Assembly (NCBI GenBank): GCA_003118195.1
Contig: BEXV01003162.1
Coordinates: 13,630-31,902, forward strand
Length of the DNA: 18,273 nucleotides
DNA from: Hemicentrotus pulcherrimus
Lineage: Eukaryota; Echinodermata; Echinoidea; Camarodonta; Strongylocentrotidae
Direction: 5' to 3'
Shown here: in pieces, positions 15,801-18,273 of the stretch
Numbering within the stretch: the first letter of the stretch is position 1
Layout: each line of letters begins with the position of its first letter
Program-made: the position numbers and the translations under genes
Notes under the pieces: generated by a model
Databases searched by the model: none
What the model was told of the DNA's origin: nothing
Seen by the model: only the letters and a program-made list of their open reading frames with translations

Positions 15801-18226
15801 CCTTATCTCAAATCAAACCAATATGTAAGAGGGCTTGGTCATTGTATTAAAAGAGAGGGAATATTTGACTAAGAGTAGGCCTAAATCGTTACAGCCGTCC
15901 TGATATGATTGGCGCTATGTGCCGAAAGTATCAGCACTATACAATTAAAATATGCCAAATTGTAACTATCATTTTAGAACAACAGTTATGCATGCTGTAG
16001 TTGCATAAGCTCATGTCAATGTGTGGAAAATGAAAGCACACGTTTGTTAAAAGTTACCCAATACTACAGTGCTAAATACTCGAGCTGCTCTTTGCAAATA
16101 AAGTACTAGCTATTTATTCTCATGTCAATTTGTCTCCTCTTTACTAAAAATATAATAGCCACAGTAATTGCCAACTAAATATATATTATCATGTTGTCCT
16201 ATTCGTTTTTTAATAAATATAACGGTACACTTATATGGGTATTGAAAGCACTTGTTGATACCATGTTAGGACATATAAGCTATGCCGAGCAATATATCCC
16301 GTACGACATAATACGTCGTACGGGATATATATATTGCCTTTAAGTGCCTGTTTCATCCACGAATGAAGAATCTGTTAACATGACCATTTCTCACAGTAGT
16401 GAATACGAGCGAGGACATTTTGGCCTATTCCATGGTTATATATCAAGTGAAATACAAAAAAGACATATGTCGTGCGTGTCACATTGCATAAAATCACCTA
16501 CATGCCTACCTGTAATATAAAACACCGACTACGACCAAAGCAACGAGGAGGAGAGTTAATATGACCCCTACTACCATAGGGACTACAGAGCTACCTCCAC
16601 CTGTTGGGCCTGAGAAAGATGAAGGACGTGGGAGAGGTGAATTTCAATTTTTCAATTCTGCATGAAATTACAGGCACAGTGTATTTTCCCATCATAGAAA
16701 TATCTAAATAAAAATATCAAGCTTGAAATGGGTGATAATTGGCTTCACCTAAACTTTTTTTTTGGCACTGCTGAGAGAAACAAAAATAACATGCCGTTAT
16801 AGTTATCAAAATTTTAGTTCAATTTCTTTTTGTAAAAGAAAATAACTCAATTCCAGACATACATATTAAAAGAGAATAAAAAATCCGTTCTCGGCGGGAT
16901 TAATACATTTGATTTGTATTGAATTATTATATTAGTATAGATGTCTAGATAACGTACAGTATCACAAGATAGTAAGACCTTGCAACCAGAATTGATGCCA
17001 ATCAGGTATTTTGGGCAAGAGCCATTAAATTTGCTTAATGATCTACATGTATGGGGTTTGATTTCTGGATCGCAGAGAACAGGGTTTTTTTGTACTATTT
17101 AATGAACAATGTATGCTTCCTTATTTGTAGTTATTTTGGCAGTGATATATATTGAACATAGTGAAAAGATCGTTTTGTTCCGAAAAGAAGTTGCATGTTC
17201 AAGTAACGAGAACGTGCCATATCTGTTTAAAAAGCAAAAGCAAAAGCAAATCAAATTGCAAAAATCTCATAAAATGAGCCTTTCTACCTGTCTTTACTTC
17301 AGTCGAATCTCCGAAAAGGGTGGATTTCTGAATAAAGGGAAAACAAGAAATCGGTATATCATTTTTTGAAATCAAATGTTGATGTATTTATCTAGTTGCA
17401 GTTATAAAGCAGTTTAGTAGAACCTTTTCTATTCCAGAGAAGCACATTTTAAATGTTTCTACGATATACAAATGATTGCCAAATATTCTGCACTTCGACA
17501 CAAGTTTTGGTGTTGATATGTACCAACTAATTAAACTACTTTGGTTTGAATTCATAATTGCGCTTTACTTTTAACAAACAAGTTTTTTCTTTTAATGGTC
17601 CATCGAATTATGTGGTAGGAATCTTATCAAAATACTATAATTCTCTAATAAGCTAACCCATAACACTTGAATTCTTAGATCCAAAACGAGTTGTGTTTTT
17701 GTCACGGAAACTGTCCTTTAATAGAAATCTGTAGTTGCATGTTCTGATTTCTAGAAGAAACACAGTGTACAAGCTACACATGTCAACAATATTCATGATT
17801 TCAGTTACAACTACGGAACCACAAATTATCAATCCCCTCATTATTGTCCTTTTAATATCACCCATAGTTACACCTAAATATTACTTTCACAATATACTAA
17901 TGCTACGGAACCGTAAGCCACTACATAGTGTAGGCCGACAGTCGATCACGTGAAATATACATGTCCACCAAAAACGCCTTACCTGTCCTCCAACGTTGCT
18001 CTCAACACCTGTTCGTATATCATATATCGCATTGTCTTTGAGGGGTGCATTGTGGTAATTTCCATAAGTCTTGTTATCCCCTATAGTTAGCTCTATCGGA
18101 AGATCATATTTGCTGATGCTAGCTGATATGTATGAGGAAGGATTCTCGGCATAAGATCCATACGCTGTCTGTTGACGTCGGCGCCTTGCTACCGGAAGTC
18201 TTTCATCAACAGCAACAAGTATGTGC
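3786..18226 (-). CDS. Receptor-type protein tyrosine phosphatase, 3' part of gene (21 exons, 5'-partial)
   Basis: This gene encodes a single-pass membrane tyrosine phosphatase that removes phosphate from phosphotyrosine on cytoplasmic proteins. The 21 spliced exons encode 791 residues: the end of a fibronectin-III-like ectodomain (1-94), a transmembrane helix (about 103-127), D1 (about 210-482), D2 (about 522-785) and a short tail. D1 shows KNRY at 257-260, WPD at 391-393, the P-loop HCSAGVGRT at 424-432 and Q469, so it should be active. D2 lacks the equivalent Asp, Arg and Gln and should be inactive. All introns are GT-AG and the frame is continuous. By memory of the families, the D1/D2 text mixes R2B-like and R4-like (PTPRA/PTPRE) features, and the tail resembles R4, yet the ectodomain end is of the fibronectin type. 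No vertebrate gene name is safe. The start codon and signal peptide lie beyond the right edge. Confidence 0.95.
3864..4407 (-). other. Intron 20
   Basis: A 544-nt phase-0 intron before the last coding exon. It starts near a run of eight C on the gene strand (about 4385-4392). Nothing else seen. Confidence 0.9.
4408..4543 (-). CDS. RPTP exon T: D2 degenerate P-loop (residues 721-766)
   Basis: This 136-nt exon matches D1 exon M in length and phase. The P-loop reads [12 protein letters not shown]: the invariant Arg is Ala726. The helix [13 protein letters not shown] and [11 protein letters not shown] is well conserved with RPTP D2 domains. The Q-loop glutamine is also lost (AVASL, Ala764). The fold is probably intact, but D2 should neither bind phosphate normally nor catalyse. 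Confidence 0.94.
4544..4967 (-). other. Intron 19 (within D2 P-loop)
   Basis: A 424-nt intron at the position equivalent to intron 12 of D1. About a third of it is the GA/CT tract 4722-4869. Confidence 0.92.
4722..4869. repeat. CT/GA-rich microsatellite with 30-bp tandem unit
   Basis: The tract begins with two near-identical 30-bp units (GCCAAATTCAATC then CT-rich, units beginning at 4728 and 4758) and passes into long CT dinucleotide runs and C/T-rich sequence. On the gene strand it is a GA-rich purine tract inside intron 19, about 180 nt before the acceptor of exon T. Short open frames across it are artefacts of the repeat. Confidence 0.9.
4968..5122 (-). CDS. RPTP exon S: D2 degenerate WPD loop to Cys (residues 670-720)
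   Basis: This 155-nt exon has exactly the length and phase of D1 exon L. It encodes [14 protein letters not shown], where the general-acid Asp is replaced by Ile685, and ends PIMVHC with Cys720 kept. The next codon is split as AA plus G, giving Lys721. Loss of the Asp is typical of non-catalytic D2 domains. Confidence 0.94.
5123..5873 (-). other. Intron 18
   Basis: A 751-nt intron with a telomere-like motif at 5376-5387. Short open frames on both strands (5161-5346, 5516-5722) have no recognisable content. Confidence 0.9.
5376..5387 (+). repeat. Telomere-like AGGGTTAGGGTT in intron 18
   Basis: A two-unit TTAGGG-like motif followed by degenerate GT-rich sequence. No inverted termini are visible around it. 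Confidence 0.5.
5874..6008 (-). CDS. RPTP exon R: D2 strand region (residues 625-669)
   Basis: This 135-nt exon encodes MAEYWPD (the YWP motif, with the preceding KC lost) and FGPFTVTL, then TCRTLELR. It aligns with D1 exon K in position and phase, but is 21 nt longer. The open frame on the opposite strand here is a shadow of this exon. Confidence 0.92.
6009..6457 (-). other. Intron 17
   Basis: A 449-nt phase-0 intron. No feature seen. Confidence 0.9.
6458..6592 (-). CDS. RPTP exon Q: D2 segment matching exons I+J (residues 580-624)
   Basis: This 135-nt exon encodes [22 protein letters not shown] and STIIMLNG. It covers in a single exon the segment that D1 splits into exons of 37 and 98 nt, which also sum to 135. 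Both boundaries are phase 0. Confidence 0.94.
6593..7393 (-). other. Intron 16
   Basis: An 801-nt AT-rich intron. No feature seen. Confidence 0.9.
7394..7467 (-). CDS. RPTP exon P: D2 core strands (residues 555-579)
   Basis: This 74-nt exon encodes [10 protein letters not shown] and [10 protein letters not shown], the D2 version of SRVxL and DYINASFIDGY. The first 22 bases of this exon, together with the acceptor and the end of intron 15, are present in a second copy 119 bp upstream in transcription order (7565-7683). Confidence 0.93.
7446..7683. repeat. 119-bp tandem duplication across exon P acceptor
   Basis: Copy 1 (7446-7564) and copy 2 (7565-7683) differ at three positions only (7502/7621 C-G, 7514/7633 G-A, 7561/7680 C-T). 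The unit includes the first 22 bases of exon P, its acceptor, and about 97 bases of intron 15. It creates a second, identical acceptor with its pyrimidine tract at 7587-7588. Confidence 0.95.
7468..7979 (-). other. Intron 15 with duplicated acceptor
   Basis: A 512-nt intron whose last 119 nt before exon P are preceded by a nearly identical copy, including a second acceptor at 7587-7588. Confidence 0.9.
7980..8079 (-). CDS. RPTP exon O: start of D2 (residues 522-554)
   Basis: This 100-nt exon encodes [20 protein letters not shown] (546-549) is the D2 equivalent of the phosphotyrosine-recognition loop and is intact. Its 3' boundary has the same phase (1) as the equivalent D1 exon G. Confidence 0.92.
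8080..8700 (-). other. Intron 14 (D1-D2 linker)
   Basis: A 621-nt intron holding the foldback element 8157-8358. Its 5' end stays open in the exon N frame until the stop just upstream of position 8563. Confidence 0.9.
8157..8358. mobile_element. Short foldback element with inverted termini and telomere-like core
   Basis: The left end (8157-8182) and the inverted right end (8333-8358) match at 20 of 26 positions. The left end contains a direct repeat of GACAATTTCTCC. Between them lies GGGTTAGGGTTAGGGTTA (8217-8234) and a degenerate GGTT-rich stretch. No open frame lies inside, so if mobile it was non-autonomous. No clear target-site duplication was seen. Confidence 0.55.
8701..8850 (-). CDS. 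RPTP exon N: end of D1 and D1-D2 linker (residues 472-521)
   Basis: This 150-nt exon encodes [12 protein letters not shown], the closing helix of D1, then VCGDTSI, which resembles the start of the RPTP inter-domain linker, and a Ser/Thr/Pro-rich stretch. It ends FE in phase 0 at a GTAAGT donor. Readthrough past this donor stays open for 46 more codons. Confidence 0.93.
8851..9216 (-). other. Intron 13
   Basis: A 366-nt phase-0 intron between the Q-loop and the EQYQF helix. The open frames on both strands near 8782-9018 are mostly shadows of exon N and its flank. Confidence 0.9.
9217..9352 (-). CDS. RPTP exon M: D1 P-loop and Q-loop (residues 426-471)
   Basis: This 136-nt exon completes [12 protein letters not shown], the canonical HCX5R signature with Arg431, then helix alpha4 ([11 protein letters not shown]) and MVQ with Gln469 of the Q-loop. 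Residues 470-471 are VA where many RPTPs have T-E or T-D. All catalytic residues of D1 are present, so the domain should be an active phosphatase. Confidence 0.96.
9353..10103 (-). other. Intron 12 (within D1 P-loop)
   Basis: A 751-nt intron that splits the serine codon right after the catalytic Cys. It contains the telomere-like motif at 9686-9698. Confidence 0.92.
9686..9698 (-). repeat. Telomere-like CCTAACCCTAACC in intron 12
   Basis: A short interstitial motif, opposite in orientation to the one at 8217-8234, surrounded by C/A-rich degenerate sequence (about 9655-9720). Confidence 0.5.
10104..10258 (-). CDS. RPTP exon L: D1 WPD loop to catalytic Cys (residues 375-425)
   Basis: This 155-nt exon encodes [17 protein letters not shown]; Asp393 of the WPD loop is the general acid. 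It ends at AIVVHC, where Cys425 is the nucleophile. The following serine codon is split by the intron, so the catalytic P-loop is assembled from two exons. Confidence 0.96.
10259..11078 (-). other. Intron 11
   Basis: An 820-nt AT-rich intron. No feature seen. Confidence 0.9.
11079..11192 (-). CDS. RPTP exon K: D1 KCxxYWPD motif (residues 337-374)
   Basis: This 114-nt exon encodes [19 protein letters not shown], the KCxxYWP motif that precedes the beta-strand meander, and ends with YTVRTFSVV. Lengths and both phases (0/0) fit. The YWPD text here is the family's structural motif, not the mobile catalytic loop, which comes in the next exon. Confidence 0.94.
11193..11565 (-). other. Intron 10
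   Basis: A 373-nt intron. The upstream exon's frame reads on into it for some distance without meaning. Confidence 0.9.
11566..11663 (-). CDS. RPTP exon J: D1 DFWRMVWE motif (residues 304-336)
   Basis: This 98-nt exon completes QGP and encodes DFWRMVWEE and [10 protein letters not shown], the hydrophobic-core motifs of PTP domains (DFWRMxWE and IVMLTNxxE). It ends in phase 0 at GDK with a GTAACA donor. Confidence 0.95.
11664..12530 (-). other. Intron 9 (absent from D2)
   Basis: An 867-nt phase-1 intron splitting Q-G-P of D1, with no counterpart in D2. It holds an AT palindrome at 11737-11754. A plus-strand open frame at 12071-12262 has no recognisable content. Confidence 0.88.
11737..11754. 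repeat. AT-rich palindrome in intron 9
   Basis: CC(AT)nGG forms an 18-bp self-complementary run. It looks like a simple AT microsatellite capped by CC/GG. Confidence 0.6.
12531..12567 (-). CDS. RPTP exon I: 37-nt D1 exon (residues 292-303)
   Basis: This 37-nt exon encodes [12 protein letters not shown] and the first base of the next glycine, giving the conserved PTP motif YIAxQGP at the junction. It follows a CTACAG acceptor. The matching segment of D2 is not split here. Confidence 0.93.
12568..13009 (-). other. Intron 8
   Basis: A 442-nt, very AT-rich intron. Nothing else seen. Confidence 0.9.
13010..13086 (-). CDS. RPTP exon H: D1 core strands (residues 266-291)
   Basis: This 77-nt exon encodes [12 protein letters not shown] and DYVNANFID, matching the conserved PTP motifs DxSRVxL and DYINAxFIDGY. 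Ile and Ser are replaced by Val and Asn in the second motif, both conservative in this family. The exon ends in phase 0. Confidence 0.95.
13087..13453 (-). other. Intron 7
   Basis: A 367-nt phase-1 intron at the position that splits the Tyr of YDHSRV. Nothing else seen. Confidence 0.9.
13454..13541 (-). CDS. RPTP exon G: D1 pTyr-recognition loop (residues 237-265)
   Basis: This 88-nt exon encodes [14 protein letters not shown]257-N258-R259-Y260 is the KNRY motif of the phosphotyrosine-recognition loop, whose tyrosine stacks on the substrate ring and sets the depth of the active-site cleft. The tyrosine codon of YDHSRV is split across the following intron (phase 1). Confidence 0.95.
13542..13998 (-). 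other. Intron 6
   Basis: A 457-nt intron containing the TATATAGCGC repeat-like segment. Confidence 0.88.
13840..13912 (+). repeat. Dispersed-repeat-like segment with TATATAGCGC
   Basis: AATACTAATAATATTCC, then GCTTTTATATAGCGCCCAAT and ACATGG, then AAAGGTCTATTTACAGAT. From memory, similar text (TATATAGCGC followed by AAGGTCT...TTTACAGA) is a widespread dispersed repeat in marine invertebrate genomes. Membership here is by recall, not by alignment. Confidence 0.4.
13999..14195 (-). CDS. RPTP exon F: linker and start of phosphatase D1 (residues 171-236)
   Basis: The first part is a low-complexity Gly/Ser/Asn linker. It leads into AIYANLQP (Tyr198, a Y-x-N motif) and then the start of D1: [11 protein letters not shown] (210-220) and NGFKQDYE (229-236), the usual helix alpha1/alpha2 beginning of RPTP catalytic domains. 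The exon ends in phase 0 at a GTGAGT donor. Confidence 0.92.
14196..14970 (-). other. Intron 5
   Basis: A 775-nt intron. About two thirds of it may be a degenerate repeat element (14296-14816). Confidence 0.85.
14296..14816. mobile_element. Possible degenerate element bounded by 9-bp inverted ends
   Basis: AAGGGGGCA (14296-14304) is inverted as TGCCCCCTT (14808-14816) and bounds about 520 bp in intron 5 whose composition is less AT-rich than the neighbouring intron. There is no open frame and no clear target duplication. The match may be coincidence. Confidence 0.25.
14971..15011 (-). CDS. RPTP exon E: 41-nt small juxtamembrane exon (residues 157-170)
   Basis: This 41-nt exon, with CATTCAG acceptor and GTAGGT donor, encodes [14 protein letters not shown] plus the first base of a glycine codon. 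It fits phase on both sides exactly. It lies in the linker between membrane and D1 and contains no motif I recognise. Confidence 0.85.
15012..15513 (-). other. Intron 4
   Basis: A 502-nt AT-rich intron with no feature seen. Confidence 0.82.
15514..15600 (-). CDS. RPTP exon D: basic juxtamembrane segment (residues 128-156)
   Basis: This 87-nt exon starts by completing Arg128 and encodes RKRRGK directly after the helix, then a Pro/Arg/Ser-rich stretch with RPRRTPP. The positive charge next to the helix is the expected cytoplasmic stop-transfer signal. The donor GTGAGTCC leaves CA as two leftover bases that form Gln157 with the next exon. Two other frames are open across this stretch but do not join the neighbouring exons. 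Confidence 0.85.
15601..16509 (-). other. Intron 3
   Basis: At 909 nt this is the longest intron in the window. It holds the palindrome at 16289-16337 and nothing else I can support. Confidence 0.85.
16289..16337. repeat. Long palindrome in intron 3
   Basis: The left arm GCAATATATCCCGTACGAC (16289-16307) is inverted at 16315-16337 with only a 4-nt AT expansion separating the arms' match. The loop is 7 nt. It should form a stable hairpin or cruciform. Confidence 0.85.
16510..16609 (-). CDS. RPTP exon C: transmembrane segment (residues 95-127)
   Basis: This 100-nt exon encodes a short Gly/Ser stretch (PTGGGSS) and then an uninterrupted hydrophobic helix rich in Val and Leu, residues about 103-125, ending in YY. 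The arginine codon at 128 is split across the next intron and starts a basic stop-transfer run. The orientation fits type I: ectodomain upstream, phosphatase domains downstream. Confidence 0.92.
16610..17287 (-). other. Intron 2
   Basis: A 678-nt AT-rich intron between the stalk exon and the transmembrane exon. I see no further feature. Confidence 0.8.
17288..17327 (-). CDS. RPTP exon B: 40-nt small exon (residues 82-94)
   Basis: This small exon encodes [13 protein letters not shown] plus the first base of a glycine codon. Flanks are TTTATTCAG on the acceptor side and GTAGAAAG on the donor side. I found it because exon A ends in phase 0 while the transmembrane exon needs one incoming base; this exon is the only in-frame bridge I saw in the interval. 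It forms the stalk before the membrane. Its length is not a multiple of three, so skipping it shifts the frame. Confidence 0.82.
17328..17982 (-). other. Intron 1 of the visible gene
   Basis: This 655-nt intron joins the ectodomain exon to the 40-nt exon. Short open frames on both strands (17653-17953) lack splice-compatible ends or recognisable content. I see nothing else. Confidence 0.8.
17983..18226 (-). CDS. RPTP exon A: membrane-proximal ectodomain (residues 1-81)
   Basis: This 244-nt exon begins with one base that completes an upstream codon and ends in phase 0 at a GTAAGG donor. It encodes HILVAVDE, the last strands of a fibronectin-III-like fold, then a basic cluster ARRRRQ (residues 13-18), then the membrane-proximal region typical of RPTPs, with [12 protein letters not shown] (about 46-57) followed by NAPL. 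NKT at 51-53 is an N-glycosylation sequon. The basic cluster lies where type II RPTPs such as LAR and the R2B group are cut by furin-like proteases, so this receptor may also be a cleaved two-chain molecule. That processing is inferred. Confidence 0.9.
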
Positions 18227-18273
18227 CTGAGAGTTCAAAGGGATATTTATCATGATTATACCCTCTTGACACT

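Noticed and set aside
17109..17369. Plus-strand open frame of 86 codons
   Set aside because: Overlaps the 40-nt minus-strand exon and is otherwise intron; the Lys/Gln run comes from an AAAGCA repeat.
3786..18226. Possibility that the gene is a broken pseudogene because of the D2 changes
   Set aside because: All 21 exons keep frame, every intron is GT-AG, and D1 is fully intact; D2 degeneration alone is common in functional RPTPs.
1..18273. Prokaryotic operons, CRISPR arrays, tRNA or rRNA genes
   Set aside because: No regularly spaced repeats, no cloverleaf with conserved TTC/anticodon arms, and the coding logic is spliced and eukaryotic.

Overview
The window is animal nuclear DNA. It is AT-rich, with short coding exons separated by GT-AG introns of 0.37-0.91 kb, microsatellites, short inverted-repeat elements and telomere-like GGGTTA tracts inside introns. 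Dispersed sequence of the 'TATATAGCGC' kind and the GGGTTA tracts suggest a marine invertebrate. An echinoderm or another invertebrate deuterostome is my guess, not a demonstrated assignment.

One gene fills most of the window, on the minus strand: the 3' part of a receptor-type protein tyrosine phosphatase (RPTP). I rebuilt 21 exons from 18226 down to the stop codon at 3786-3788. Their lengths sum to 2377 nt, and the reading frame passes through all 20 introns without a break. They encode the last 791 residues; residue numbers below count from the first complete codon in the window. In order: the end of a membrane-proximal fibronectin-III-like ectodomain with a basic RRRR site (residues 1-94); one transmembrane helix (about 103-127); a basic juxtamembrane segment; a first phosphatase domain D1 with every catalytic motif intact (WPD D393, C425, R431, Q469); a second phosphatase domain D2 that keeps the cysteine (C720) but has lost the WPD aspartate, the P-loop arginine and the Q-loop glutamine; and a short tyrosine-rich tail ending Y-E-N-Y-R-S. 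The 5' part of the gene (signal peptide and most of the ectodomain) lies beyond the right edge.

D1 and D2 share intron positions almost one for one. Two exon pairs have identical lengths (155 and 136 nt), and the D2 135-nt exon equals the sum of two D1 exons (37+98). This is a record of the internal domain duplication plus one intron gain or loss.

The left 3.8 kb (1-3785) holds the 3' UTR with candidate poly(A) signals and then apparently non-coding, AT-rich DNA with hairpins and low-complexity tracts. Introns carry a 119-bp near-perfect tandem duplication that copies the splice acceptor of exon 16, a roughly 200-bp element with inverted termini around a telomere-like core, a GA/CT tract and a perfect-arm palindrome. 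I found no RNA genes, CRISPR arrays or prokaryotic features.
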